Below are positions 46,153 to 54,910 of a stretch of 64,000 nt of DNA, piece after piece. Numbering within the stretch: the first letter of the stretch is position 1; every line of letters begins with the position of its first letter. Below the pieces are notes generated by a model. It was not told the origin of the DNA. It did no database searches and saw only the letters and a program-made list of their open reading frames with translations. The translations under genes and the position numbers were made by a program. The stretch comes from Oceanibium sediminis (GTDB taxonomy: Bacteria; Pseudomonadota; Alphaproteobacteria; Rhodobacterales; Rhodobacteraceae): contig NZ_QGNX01000004.1 in NCBI RefSeq assembly GCF_003265325.1, positions 399,530-463,529 on the forward strand, read 5' to 3'.

Positions 46153-47616
46153 TCACGGCGTCGGAAGCTCCAGGATACGGGCGCGCAGCATGAGCGCGAT
46201 GGTCACGGCCCAAAGCGCGGCCAGCCCGCCGATCATGGCGGTAAGACCGCCGGGCGTGGTGATCGGCGTCAACAGCTGCGCGGACCCGAGGATCGCGCCC
46301 GCGCAGATCAACGTGACGACCGCCCCGGGGCCGAAGGCCGGCAACGCCTTGCGCAGGGGTGTGCCAAGGGTCGACGTCATCGCCCAGAGCGACACCCCAG
46401 CCATGACCAGGTTGACCACGATATGAGCACTAGCGACCGCGCTTGCCCCATGGGGGCCGGCGATCAGCAGAAGCACCAGCAGCAGCGCCGCGCTCACGCC
46501 CTGCACCTTGACCTGCAACGCCCCCCGCCCGAGCGAGATCAGCGTCGGCGCAAGCAGTTGCTGGAACATGCCCAGCGCCTTCGCCCCCGCCAGCAGCGAG
46601 ATGACGGGCGCCGCCGCGCGCCATTTCTCGCCGAACAGCACATCCGTAAGCTGCGGCGCCAGCAGCATGACCGAAACAAGGACCGGCCAGGTCAGCGCCG
46701 CCGAGAACGCCGCGTGATGCCCCCAGGCGTGCCGCAGCGCGTTCAGCTCCCCGCCCCGCTCCAGGCGCGAGAATTTCGCCCAGTTCAGCATCTGAAGCGG
46801 CTGGCTGACGATATCGGATGCCGTCGTCGCGATCCGCGAGCCGCCGCGATAGGCCCCCACCGCGGCGGGACTGAGGAACAGCCCCAGGATGATGTCGCTG
46901 CCGTAGTTCGCGAACATCCCGACCCCGGCAGAGGCCCAGAGCGGCAGGGCCGTTCGGAACGCGCGCACCGATGCCGCCGCGCCGAAACGCAGGCGCGGCC
47001 GCCTGCGCACCATCGCCGTCGTCAGGCTCAGGCCGCTCAGCGTTGCCGCGAGCCGGCCCAGCACCAGCCCCATGAGCCCGAAACCGGCGTTCAGCGTCAG
47101 AACCACGACCACGATGCCCACGACCTCGCTGACCGCGTGGTGGATACTGGCGGACCTGGCCTTCCCGGCGGCCAGAAGCTGCGCCTCGTTCCATGCGACC
47201 AGCACCACCACGGTGGGGATCACCGAAAGCGCCCTCATCGCCCCGGACAACGCGGGTGAGACGAACCCGCTGATGATCAGCATGGTGGCCGTGCCGCATG
47301 CCCCCACCGCGAACATCAGCCAGAACATCGTGTCGACCTCGTCATCCAGGTCGCGGCTGCGCAGGATGGACTGGTAGAACCCGGTGAAGATGAAGGACAC
47401 CGCGATCACGGTGGCGGCCCAGGCAAGCGAGTAGATCCCGAACTCGGTCAGGTCCAGGTAGCGCGACGCAAAGACGACAAGGGAAAAGCCGATGACCTGG
47501 CTGGTAAGCCTGCTGCCGACCCCGACAACCAGCGCCGAGAACAGCTTTTCGACCAGCGGGGCCCTGCCGCGCCCGGCGGGGCCTTGCGTTGGGTCGTTTT
47601 CCGCGCCGGAAACCAC
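46153..47616 (-). CDS. Polysaccharide/lipid-linked oligosaccharide flippase (Wzx/MurJ-like)
   Basis: Inner-membrane protein of 487 aa with about 12-14 hydrophobic segments and the polysaccharide-synthesis pattern (FASRYLDLTEFGIYSLAWAA in the first repeat; VGAYRGGSRIATTASDIVSQ in the middle). It would move a lipid-linked precursor across the membrane. The start is a GTG at 47614-47616 after AGGGG. It is the first gene of the minus-strand surface-polymer operon and diverges from the glycosyltransferase. No polymerase or initiating glycosyltransferase was seen nearby, so those steps are encoded elsewhere if this is a full polymer pathway. Confidence 0.88.
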   Translation of the reverse strand: MVSGAENDPTQGPAGRGRAPLVEKLFSALVVGVGSRLTSQVIGFSLVVFASRYLDLTEFGIYSLAWAATVIAVSFIFTGFYQSILRSRDLDDEVDTMFWLMFAVGACGTATMLIISGFVSPALSGAMRALSVIPTVVVLVAWNEAQLLAAGKARSASIHHAVSEVVGIVVVVLTLNAGFGLMGLVLGRLAATLSGLSLTTAMVRRRPRLRFGAAASVRAFRTALPLWASAGVGMFANYGSDIILGLFLSPAAVGAYRGGSRIATTASDIVSQPLQMLNWAKFSRLERGGELNALRHAWGHHAAFSAALTWPVLVSVMLLAPQLTDVLFGEKWRAAAPVISLLAGAKALGMFQQLLAPTLISLGRGALQVKVQGVSAALLLVLLLIAGPHGASAVASAHIVVNLVMAGVSLWAMTSTLGTPLRKALPAFGPGAVVTLICAGAILGSAQLLTPITTPGGLTAMIGGLAALWAVTIALMLRARILELPTP

Positions 47617-48024
47617 CCCCTAGCCGCCCGTGGGCAGGCGGACCCGATCAGCGAGGGTGCGCGCGCACACCACTACGAAGCTGTGACGTTGCGGCCCGAC
47701 TTCCGGAAGATCAAACATACGCTCTCCTGGCCGGATCGACACCGGCCGATTACAAACACCCGTGGCCCATTTCTGCGTCGCGAAACTCTATCCGGCACGC
47801 GACTCGCCAGTCGACTGCGCATTTCTGATGATGGTGCGGAATATCTCAAATTTCAATTTGAATTCATGCCGCGAATACATATCAACAAACGCATATTTCA
47901 AAACGACGGTTCGTCACTTGGAATATTCCGAATCTGTTCACATCGCGAGATCCAAGCAATAGGATGCCAGGCCGAGGGTTTTGGGATCTCGTTACTGCGG
48001 CTGTGAATAGGCTGGACCTGGATC
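47617..48024. promoter_or_regulatory. 408-bp divergent intergenic region of the surface-polymer locus
   Basis: This region separates the flippase operon (minus) from the glycosyltransferase (plus). Its right half (about 47800-47960) is AT-richer than its surroundings. An inverted repeat CAAATT-TC-AATTTG lies at 47847-47860. Short open frames exist on the plus strand but none looks protein-like. The promoters of both units should be here. Confidence 0.55.
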
Positions 48025-48966
48025 ATGAAAGCGACGCCAACGGATACCGACATGGAAACGGGGCACGCCGCGCCGACCGCCGCCATACCGGGGCGCGTCC
48101 TTGTCGGCATCGCCACCACCGGGCGCCCGGACATCGCCGCGCGCACGGTCGCGCGCCTGGCACGCCAGACCCGAAGGCCGGAGCGCATCGTCGTCAGCGT
48201 GCCCAACGCGGCTGATTTCGACGCCAGCCGCGTTGACGGGCGCATCCCGGTCGAGGTGGTGCTCAGCGAAAAAGGGCTGACACGGCAGCGCAACGCGATC
48301 CTCGACATGGCGGAGCGGGGCGACCTGCTGCTTTTCCTCGACGATGATTTCCTCCTCGACGACCACTACCTGGAAGAGGTGGCGGCGCTGTTCGCCGCCC
48401 ACCCCGACGTGGTCATGGCGACCGGCCTGCTGGAAGCCGACGGGATCCGCGGCCCCGGTATTTCCTTCGAGGATGCCGAGGCGATGATCGCGACCCTGCC
48501 CCCACCACCCGCCGAGCAGCTATCGACCGCCTACAGCGGCTACGGCTGCAACATGGTCTTTCGCGTCGCCACCGCTGTCGAGAACGGCCTCCGCTTTGAC
48601 GAGAAGCTGCCCCTCTACGGCTGGTTGGAGGACGTCGATTTCAGCCGCCGGATCCTGGCCCACGGGCGGGTGGTGAAATCGAACCGGCTGCGCGGCGTGC
48701 ACATGGGCATCAAAAGCGGGCGGCAGCGCGGCATAAAGCTCGGCTATTCGCAGATCGCCAACCCGATATACCTGCGGCGCGGCGGGGTCATCAGCAACAG
48801 GACTGTGCGGATCATGGTCCGGCGCAACCTTTCCGCCAACCTGCTGCGATCCCTTGCGCCCGAACCCTGGAGCGACCGGCGCGGGCGGCTGCGCGGCAAC
48901 CTGCTCGCGATCTGGGACCTGATGCGCGGCAGGCTCGACCCCGGTAGGATCCTCGAGCTGGATTGA
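48025..48966 (+). CDS. Glycosyltransferase family 2
   Basis: GT-A fold glycosyltransferase of 313 aa. The N-terminal VLVGIATTGRPDIAARTVAR is the nucleotide-sugar-binding start. ERIVVSVPNAADFD and GLTRQRNAILDMA follow, then the metal-binding LLFLDDDFLLDD (a D-D-D motif near residue 110) and the acceptor-region GWLEDVDFSRRILAHG. A second in-frame ATG at 48052 is possible. It carries no membrane anchor. It is divergent from the flippase and probably builds the same glycan. Its ribosome site is weak. Confidence 0.88.
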   Translation: MKATPTDTDMETGHAAPTAAIPGRVLVGIATTGRPDIAARTVARLARQTRRPERIVVSVPNAADFDASRVDGRIPVEVVLSEKGLTRQRNAILDMAERGDLLLFLDDDFLLDDHYLEEVAALFAAHPDVVMATGLLEADGIRGPGISFEDAEAMIATLPPPPAEQLSTAYSGYGCNMVFRVATAVENGLRFDEKLPLYGWLEDVDFSRRILAHGRVVKSNRLRGVHMGIKSGRQRGIKLGYSQIANPIYLRRGGVISNRTVRIMVRRNLSANLLRSLAPEPWSDRRGRLRGNLLAIWDLMRGRLDPGRILELD

Positions 48967-49009
48967 GCGTTGCCCTGATCCGCCCGATGCTGTCGCGCCG
49001 GGCGGGTCG

Positions 49010-49699
49010 TCACTTCAACATGCGGTCCAGCTGGTCCCGCTCCCACCCCAGTGCGGACAGGGTGGAATGTGCGGCGGCCCGGATCAGGTTCGGCGGCCAC
49101 TTCATCGCCTCGAAGAACAGGTTGTCCCAATCGACCGGCTCATCCTCTCCGTCGGCGGCGAGCAGGACGACATCCCCGACGCCCGCCCAGTGAAAGCTGG
49201 CCCGGGCGCGGGGAATGTGGAAGCGATCGGTGATGACGACGATATGCGAGTCCTTCAGATTCCCCAGCAGGTCGGCGGCGAAAAGCGCGTTCTGCAAGGT
49301 CGAATAGGAGCGCCGCTCGACGATGATATGCTCGGGACTGACGCCAAGCTCCTCAGCCATGCCCGCCATGGCCGGCCCACGGGAGTCACAGCACCCGGTG
49401 GTCACGAACTTCGGCACGTCGCCCTCCTGCAGCAGCTCTTCGTGGAACTGGGCGGCAAACTCGGTGCGGATCGCGGTGCGATAGATCCGCTGCTCGTCCA
49501 GCGGCCCGGCGGACAGCACGACAAGGGCGGCGACGGGGCGGCGGATCGGTTCCTGACGGTAGGTTTCCACGTAGATCCGAAGCCCCGCCACCAGCAGGAC
49601 ATAGACCACGATACCAGCCACCAGCAGGAAACGGACGATGGACAGGCATTTGCGCAGAAAGGGCAATGTACGATCCTTGGCTTGCCGAGAAGGCGGCAT
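49010..49699 (-). CDS. YdcF/SanA-family (DUF218) protein
   Basis: Protein of 229 aa with an N-terminal membrane anchor (FLLVAGIVVYVLLVAGLRIY, about residues 21-40) and a DUF218 domain: ALVVLSAGPLDEQRIYRTAI, TTGCCDSRGPA, the core ELGVSPEHIIVERRSYSTLQ, NALFAADLL and VVITDRFHIPRARASF. Family members (SanA, ElyC, YdcF) act at the cell envelope, often in vancomycin resistance or envelope polymer metabolism; the biochemistry is unsettled. It lies just beyond the glycosyltransferase, convergent with it, and may belong functionally to the same surface locus. Confidence 0.85.
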   Translation of the reverse strand: MPPSRQAKDRTLPFLRKCLSIVRFLLVAGIVVYVLLVAGLRIYVETYRQEPIRRPVAALVVLSAGPLDEQRIYRTAIRTEFAAQFHEELLQEGDVPKFVTTGCCDSRGPAMAGMAEELGVSPEHIIVERRSYSTLQNALFAADLLGNLKDSHIVVITDRFHIPRARASFHWAGVGDVVLLAADGEDEPVDWDNLFFEAMKWPPNLIRAAAHSTLSALGWERDQLDRMLK

Positions 49700-49789
49700 C
49701 CTCTTGGCGTACTATGCACAGATGGGAAAATCTCTGGCAACGGTGGGTTGCCAGCGCCGCTGGGGGACGGCGCGGGCCAGGCACCGCCT

Positions 49790-50314
49790 TTACAGGCTAT
49801 CCAGGAAGGCCCCCAGGTTTTCGGATGCGAAGTCGAGGATCGCTTCGTCCGTGAAAACGCCGTCCTCCACCTTCGCGTTGGCCATCGGGATCACCACTTC
49901 CTTGCAGGTGAAGACCTCCGCCAGCATGCCGTTCAGAACGTATTTCAGATCCGCCTGCGCCCTGACGCCGCCCAGCGCCCCGCCCGAGGTTGTTATGACA
50001 AAGCACTTCTTGCCCTTGAAAACCGACTGGTAGGCGGGCCGCGACGCCCAGTCGATGGCGTTCTTCAACACGCCGGGGATGCTGTAGTTGTATTCCGGCG
50101 TCACGAAGACCAGCCCGTCCGCCGCCGCGACCTGTGCGATCCAGTCGCGGACCGCCGCGTCGTTTTCCAGGTCGGCATTGTAGTGGGGCAATCCCCCGAT
50201 ATCGCCGAAAGCGCATTCCGCGCGAGCGCTCAGGCGGTCGGCCAGGGCCCGGGCGGCCGCGCGCGAGGAGGACGCGCGCCGCAGGCTGCCGGGAACAAAT
50301 AACAGTTTGGTCAT
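49790..50314 (-). CDS. NADPH-dependent FMN reductase
   Basis: Flavodoxin-like protein of 174 aa. The FMN-binding loop is LFVPGSLRRASSSRAAARAL at the N-terminus, and FVTPEYNYSIPGVLKNAIDW is the family signature (TPEYN...P..LKNAIDW). It uses NADPH to reduce FMN or quinones. It lies 19 bp upstream of nothing else on its strand except the TRAP genes that precede it, so it may be the last gene of the TRAP operon. Whether it supplies reduced flavin to a nearby oxygenase is not visible. Confidence 0.9.
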   Translation of the reverse strand: MTKLLFVPGSLRRASSSRAAARALADRLSARAECAFGDIGGLPHYNADLENDAAVRDWIAQVAAADGLVFVTPEYNYSIPGVLKNAIDWASRPAYQSVFKGKKCFVITTSGGALGGVRAQADLKYVLNGMLAEVFTCKEVVIPMANAKVEDGVFTDEAILDFASENLGAFLDSL

Positions 50315-50333
50315 GGGAGTTCTCTTGCTCGGT

Positions 50334-51647
50334 TCACAGACGCGGCAGCCACGTCGCGATGGAAGGGACGGCGATGATCAGCGCCAGGGTCACCAGCATG
50401 GCGACGACGAAAGGAAGGGCCCCGACGAAGATGTCCCCCACCCGCAGATCGGGGTCGTCCATCGCGGACTTGATCGTATAGACCGACAGCCCGAAGGGCG
50501 GGGTCAGCAGGCCGATCTCGACCGACACGACGGTCAGCACGCCGAACCAGATCAGGTCGAACCCGGCGGCCTCGGCCACGGGCAAGGCGATGGGCAGCAT
50601 GATCAGCATGATCGAGATCGAGTCGATCAGGCAGCCCAGCGCGATGATGATCAGCAGGTACAACACGAGGAAGCCCATGGGGCCGACGGGGCCGGACAGG
50701 AAGAATTCCGCCAGTTCGCGCGGCACCCCTGAAAGTGCGAGCATCCGGCTGAAGAACGTCGCCGCCATGATCAGGATCAGCACCGACACGGTGATCTGCC
50801 CGGTCTCCACCAGCAGCCGCCACAGCACACCGCTGCCAAGCGACTTGCGCAGCAGCGCGATCACCAGCGCGCCGAAGGCCCCCGCCGCGCCCGCCTCGGT
50901 CGGATTGAAGAACCCACCGTAGAGCCCGCCCAGCACCAGCGTCATCAGCGAAAGGATCGGGATGGACTTGTGCAGGACCGCCCCGAGCGAGATGTGCTCG
51001 TAAGTGGCGGTATCGCCCGCCTCGTCGAAGACGAAGCCGCGCCGGGTCCTGGCCAGCAGGATGATCGTGGCCGAGAACATCAGCGCCAGCACCAGCCCCG
51101 GGCCGATCCCGGCCAGGAACATGCGGCCCACCGATTCCTCGGCCAGCACGGCGTAGACGATCATCAGAAGCGACGGCGGGATCATCATGCCAAGGACCGA
51201 GGATCCCGCCACAACGCCCGCGGCGAATTGCTTCCTGTAGCCATGGCGCGTCATCTCGGGCACGGCGACGCGGCTGAAGACGGTGGCCGACGCGATGGAA
51301 ATACCGGTGATCGAGGCAAAGACCGCATTCGCAAAGACCGTGGCGATGCCAAGCCCCGCGGTCACCCGTTTCAACAGACGCTCGAAGACATCGAAGGTAT
51401 CCTTGCCCACCCCCGAGACGGTCACGAGCAGCCCCATCAGGACGAACAGCGGCACGACCGCGAAAAGGTATTCGCGCAAGGAATCGTTGGCCACGGCGCC
51501 GATCATGCGGGTCGCCACCCCCTCGCTGCGGATCATCGCAACCCCGGTGAACGAGACGAGCAGCATGCCCACCCCGATCGGCATCCCGATATAGATGAGC
51601 AGGATCAGGGCGATGATGCCGTAGGTGCCGATCTCGACAGGGCTCAT
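50334..51647 (-). CDS. TRAP transporter large permease (DctM family), second system
   Basis: Inner-membrane protein of 437 aa with about 12 helices. Signatures are GVVAGSSVLGMMIPPSLLMI, GFFNPTEAGAAGAFGALVIA and a C-terminal GLLTPPFGLSVYTIKSAM. It overlaps the small permease gene by 4 bp (ATGA at 51644-51647). It imports an organic acid, probably one consumed by the CoA-transferase/lyase or dioxygenase genes of this catabolic block. Confidence 0.93.
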   Translation of the reverse strand: MSPVEIGTYGIIALILLIYIGMPIGVGMLLVSFTGVAMIRSEGVATRMIGAVANDSLREYLFAVVPLFVLMGLLVTVSGVGKDTFDVFERLLKRVTAGLGIATVFANAVFASITGISIASATVFSRVAVPEMTRHGYRKQFAAGVVAGSSVLGMMIPPSLLMIVYAVLAEESVGRMFLAGIGPGLVLALMFSATIILLARTRRGFVFDEAGDTATYEHISLGAVLHKSIPILSLMTLVLGGLYGGFFNPTEAGAAGAFGALVIALLRKSLGSGVLWRLLVETGQITVSVLILIMAATFFSRMLALSGVPRELAEFFLSGPVGPMGFLVLYLLIIIALGCLIDSISIMLIMLPIALPVAEAAGFDLIWFGVLTVVSVEIGLLTPPFGLSVYTIKSAMDDPDLRVGDIFVGALPFVVAMLVTLALIIAVPSIATWLPRL

Positions 51648-52213
51648 TGGGGGTCAACTCCCGTCTTGGGGTTTCGCAGGTTCTCGAGCGCGCGCAGGAT
51701 GCATTCGACGGCCGCCACCGCGACCCCTAGGAGGATCAGCACGCGGAACGGCCACGTCGGCAGGGTGGCGATTCCGGTGACGCCGATGAACTCGCCTGAG
51801 CTGAAGTCCTTCTCCAGGATGCGGATCGAGGACCAGGCGATCAGCCCGAGCATGACCGCCCCGACCAGGTCGAAGAGCGCGGCGATCCCCGCGCCAAGGC
51901 GCGGATACCCTTGCCTGATCAGCGGCAGGAAGATGTCGGTGCGCGCCAGCCGGTCGGCGCGGATCGTGGTGGCCAGTTGCAGGTAGACGATCATCACGAG
52001 GACCAGCGCCCCCAGTTCCGAGACCAGCGGCAGGGACGCGCCCAGCAGGTTCCGGAACACGATGTCCGCGCAGATGATCACCATCAGCGCGCCGATCATC
52101 AGCGTGCCGACAACGGCGAGGCTTTCGACCACCAGCGCCCAGACGCGGCCGGGCCCCCGGCGTGGATGCCCGCGCGGCGCGCGGGCATCGGGTGTGTTGG
52201 TTTCGGGTTTCAC
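51644..52213 (-). CDS. TRAP transporter small permease (DctQ family), second system
   Basis: Inner-membrane protein of 189 aa with four helices after a polar N-terminus of about 25 residues (SLAVVGTLMIGALMVIICAD, VSELGALVLVMIVYLQLATT, LFDLVGAVMLGLIAWSSIRI, FRVLILLGVAVAAVECILRA). The start is probably the GTG at 52211-52213. It lies 12 bp after the receptor gene and overlaps DctM. Confidence 0.9.
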   Translation of the reverse strand: MKPETNTPDARAPRGHPRRGPGRVWALVVESLAVVGTLMIGALMVIICADIVFRNLLGASLPLVSELGALVLVMIVYLQLATTIRADRLARTDIFLPLIRQGYPRLGAGIAALFDLVGAVMLGLIAWSSIRILEKDFSSGEFIGVTGIATLPTWPFRVLILLGVAVAAVECILRALENLRNPKTGVDPQ

Positions 52214-52225
52214 GGGACCGGCGCG

Positions 52226-53296
52226 TTACTTGTCCCAGTCGCGCGCGGGCGTTTCGCCGGCATCGCGCAGGGCTTGCATGTACTCGCCAAGGAATTCCGT
52301 GCCCGGCGCGCCCAGGGCATCGACGGAGGCCGCCCACTCGCCGGCCAGGTCGGGAAGCATGTCGACCCAGGCCTGGCGCTCGGACGCGGGCATCGGCACG
52401 ATGGTCACCGGCGGGTCCTGCTCGGCGCCGTTCTGCACCATCAGGTTCAGCATCAGCTCATGCCGGTCGACCATGTCCTGGCCGTGGGACTCGGTGTAGT
52501 ATTTGCCGGCCGCGATCATCGCGGCCTGGACCTCCTCGGGCAGCGTGTCCCAGGTGTCGGCGTTGATCGCGATGGCGCCTGAAAACGCGGCGCCCGCGTC
52601 GAAGCGGTTGATATAGGGGGCCACCTCGTAAAGCTTGATCGGCATCGCGCCGAGGGCGAGCGTCAGCGCGCCGTCGGACACCCCCGTCTGCACATCGGTG
52701 TAGAAGGTGGTCAGCGCCCCATCAACCGCATTCGCCCCGGTGCCGCGCAGCCAGTTGCCCAGCACGCCGGGGGCCGACAGCTTCATGCCGTCGATATCGG
52801 CGATGCCGGTCAGCGGCTCCTTGGTGTAGATGTCGTAGAGGTCGGTGGCGGTCAGCCCCAGCACCTTGAGGTTGTGATCCTCCCATTCGGCGCGGAAGGC
52901 GTCGTTGCTTTCCAGCAGCTGTTCCATCACGTCCAGCAGGACCGGCGGGTTCGCGGTGGCGAAGGGCGTGTTGGTGGACACCTGGCTCAGCGGCAGTTGC
53001 GCCGGCTCCAGGAAGGAGAAGACCCAACCGACATCGGTGATGCCTTCCTCGACCGAACTCAACGTGGCGTTGGCCTTGTAGAGCGTGCCGCCGAAAGCCT
53101 CGTTCCATTCGATCTTGTAGTCGCCGCTCTCGGCCAGGATCTCATCGGTGCGCGCCATGAAATGGGTCTGGATCATGCCCACCCACGGCACCACCGTCGG
53201 GTGGCTCGATGCCACCGTCAGGCTGATGGTTTCCTGTGCGCAGACCGCCGCGGGAAATGCGATGGCCGCCGTCAGGGTTCCGAGTATCATTTTCAT
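52226..53296 (-). CDS. TRAP transporter substrate-binding protein (DctP family), second system
   Basis: Periplasmic receptor of 356 aa. The ATG at 53294-53296 has AGGGAGG seven bases upstream; the other in-frame ATG at 53302 abuts that site and is less likely. The signal peptide MKMILGTLTAAIAFPAAVCAQ is clear. DctP elements are EWNEAFGGTLYKANATLSSV, FLEPAQLPLSQVSTNTPFAT and ADIDGMKLSAPGVLGNWLRG, with TTFYTDVQTGVSDGALTLAL. The ligand is unknown, but aromatic or tricarboxylic acids fit the neighbours. Confidence 0.92.
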   Translation of the reverse strand: MKMILGTLTAAIAFPAAVCAQETISLTVASSHPTVVPWVGMIQTHFMARTDEILAESGDYKIEWNEAFGGTLYKANATLSSVEEGITDVGWVFSFLEPAQLPLSQVSTNTPFATANPPVLLDVMEQLLESNDAFRAEWEDHNLKVLGLTATDLYDIYTKEPLTGIADIDGMKLSAPGVLGNWLRGTGANAVDGALTTFYTDVQTGVSDGALTLALGAMPIKLYEVAPYINRFDAGAAFSGAIAINADTWDTLPEEVQAAMIAAGKYYTESHGQDMVDRHELMLNLMVQNGAEQDPPVTIVPMPASERQAWVDMLPDLAGEWAASVDALGAPGTEFLGEYMQALRDAGETPARDWDK

Positions 53297-53316
53297 TGTC
53301 ATTCCTCCCTTGATGT

Positions 53317-53721
53317 TCAGTTGATCGTGAACGTTTGTGTCGAGTAATCGAGGCGGACGGTCAGCGACCCCTCGTTGATCATCCAGGGTCGAACCGTGAA
53401 GCTGCGCGCGCCGGCCTTGTGCATGGGGTCCCGCTCTGCGATGGCCACCGCCTCGGCGCGTGAGCCGGCGCGCACCACGACGATGCCCTCGCCTTCCCAG
53501 GCCTGTTCGTCGTCCGTCCAGAGCGGGCCCGCGGCATACATGATGCCGTCCCTTTCCAGCTGCACCTGGAAGGCCAGGTGGTCTTCCAGGTTGGCGAGAA
53601 CCGCGCCGATCCCGTGGGTCGGAGTCGTGAAGATCGCGTAGAGTTGCAGTTGCAACATCGCGCTGCTAGCCTCTTTTACCGCGGCGGCGGGGATCGATAC
53701 CGGGTTGTCGTTGTCGCTCAC
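53317..53721 (-). CDS. YciI-like protein
   Basis: Small cytoplasmic protein of 134 aa, chosen from a GTG at 53719-53721 because AGGGAGGA lies six bases upstream; longer readings use no recognisable start. The YciI-type ferredoxin-like fold is suggested by LYAIFTTPTHGIGAVLANLEDHLAFQ and the conserved His-Asp region, then MYAAGPLWTDDEQAWEGEGI and AVAIAERDPMHKAGA. YciI proteins include dehalogenase- or muconolactone-isomerase-like members of uncertain function. It sits between the receptor and CoA-transferase genes in one operon. Confidence 0.85.
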   Translation of the reverse strand: MSDNDNPVSIPAAAVKEASSAMLQLQLYAIFTTPTHGIGAVLANLEDHLAFQVQLERDGIMYAAGPLWTDDEQAWEGEGIVVVRAGSRAEAVAIAERDPMHKAGARSFTVRPWMINEGSLTVRLDYSTQTFTIN

Positions 53722-53752
53722 TCTCGTTCCTCCCTCAGGTGATGCGCGGGGC

Positions 53753-54901
53753 TCAGCCGGCCTTGCGCGTCTTGCGCAGCTCGGCGCGGATGGCTTCGCC
53801 GTGCTCGTCCAGTGTCGGCGGAGGTAGCACGTCGAGTTCCGGCTCATCGTCGAAGCTGTAGGGCGGGCGCACGGTGGTGAAGGTGCCCATCTCGGCATGT
53901 TCGGCGCTGACCGCTATGCGCAGATGGCGCGCCTGCGGATCGTCCAGCGCCTCATCGGAATCGTAGGCGGCCGAGTGGGGCACCTCGGCGGCGGCCAGCC
54001 GGTCGCACCAGGTATCGCGGGTTTCGGACTTGAAGATCGGGGTGAAGATCTCGATCAGGTCGTCCTGGTGCTTGATCCGCTCCATGCGTTCGGCAAAGCG
54101 CGGATCGTCGTTCAGCGCCTCCATCCCGGTGGCCGCAAGCATCCCTTCCCAGAACTTCGTGGGCGAAGACATGTGGATCGCCACCCATTTGCCGTCGCTG
54201 CATTCGAAAGTGTAGCTCTGCGAAACCACGGGGCGCGAAAGCGGGCCCATCACCTCACCCACGGAGTAGTAGTGGGTAAAGCTGTCGAGGTTGAAATGCG
54301 CCATCGCCTCCAGCATCGAGATGTCGAGCCGCCGCCCCTTGCCGGTGCCCGCCCGTTCCAGAAGCGCGGCCATGATCCCCATGGCGGCATACTGGCCGGT
54401 GACCGCATCCGCTATTGCCGGGCCGATCACGCGCGGATTGGTCGGCGGGGTCAGCAGGCGCAGGTAACCGCTGGCGGCCTGCGCCACGGTATCATAGGCG
54501 GGGCGGTCCCGGTACGGGCCTGATTTGCCGAAGCCCGAGATCGCGCAATAGATCAGCGAGGGGTTGATCTTGCGCAGGTCATCCTCGCCCGCGCCCAGCT
54601 TCTCGGCCACGCCGGGGCGGAAGTTCTGGATAAACACGTCGGCGCTCGCGACAAGGTCGTGCAGCACCGCCAGGTCCTCGGGGTTTTTCGTGTCCAGCGC
54701 GATGGAGCGCTTGTTGCGGTTGTAGGTTTGGTAATGCGGGGAATAGAGCCCGCCCTTGAACGCGCGGAACGGATCGCCCGTGCCGGGACGCTCGACCTTG
54801 ATCACATCCCCGCCGAGGTCGGCCAGGTGCATGCCCGCCGCCGGACCAGTGATGTAGGTGCCCAGTTCGATGACGCGGATATCCTTGAGAATCTTGACCA
54901 T
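53753..54901 (-). CDS. CaiB/BaiF family III CoA-transferase
   Basis: Cytoplasmic enzyme of 382 aa that moves CoA between carboxylic acids. The family start VIELGTYITGPAAGMHLADL, then GGDVIKVERPGTGDPFR, the NRNKRSIALDTKNPEDLAVL and FIQNFRPGVAEKLG motifs, and CAISGFGKSGPYRDRPAYDT are all present. The catalytic Asp expected after the GPYRDRPAYDTVAQA region is available. It is followed upstream in the operon by a citryl-CoA-lyase-like gene, with 9 bp between them. Together they could activate and then cleave a citrate-like acid. Confidence 0.92.
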   Translation of the reverse strand: MVKILKDIRVIELGTYITGPAAGMHLADLGGDVIKVERPGTGDPFRAFKGGLYSPHYQTYNRNKRSIALDTKNPEDLAVLHDLVASADVFIQNFRPGVAEKLGAGEDDLRKINPSLIYCAISGFGKSGPYRDRPAYDTVAQAASGYLRLLTPPTNPRVIGPAIADAVTGQYAAMGIMAALLERAGTGKGRRLDISMLEAMAHFNLDSFTHYYSVGEVMGPLSRPVVSQSYTFECSDGKWVAIHMSSPTKFWEGMLAATGMEALNDDPRFAERMERIKHQDDLIEIFTPIFKSETRDTWCDRLAAAEVPHSAAYDSDEALDDPQARHLRIAVSAEHAEMGTFTTVRPPYSFDDEPELDVLPPPTLDEHGEAIRAELRKTRKAG

Positions 54902-54910
54902 GCCCCTGCC

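Noticed and set aside
47584-48006. Short plus-strand frame of 140 codons ahead of the glycosyltransferase
   Set aside because: It has no ribosome site or recognisable domain, and its first part overlaps the flippase start.
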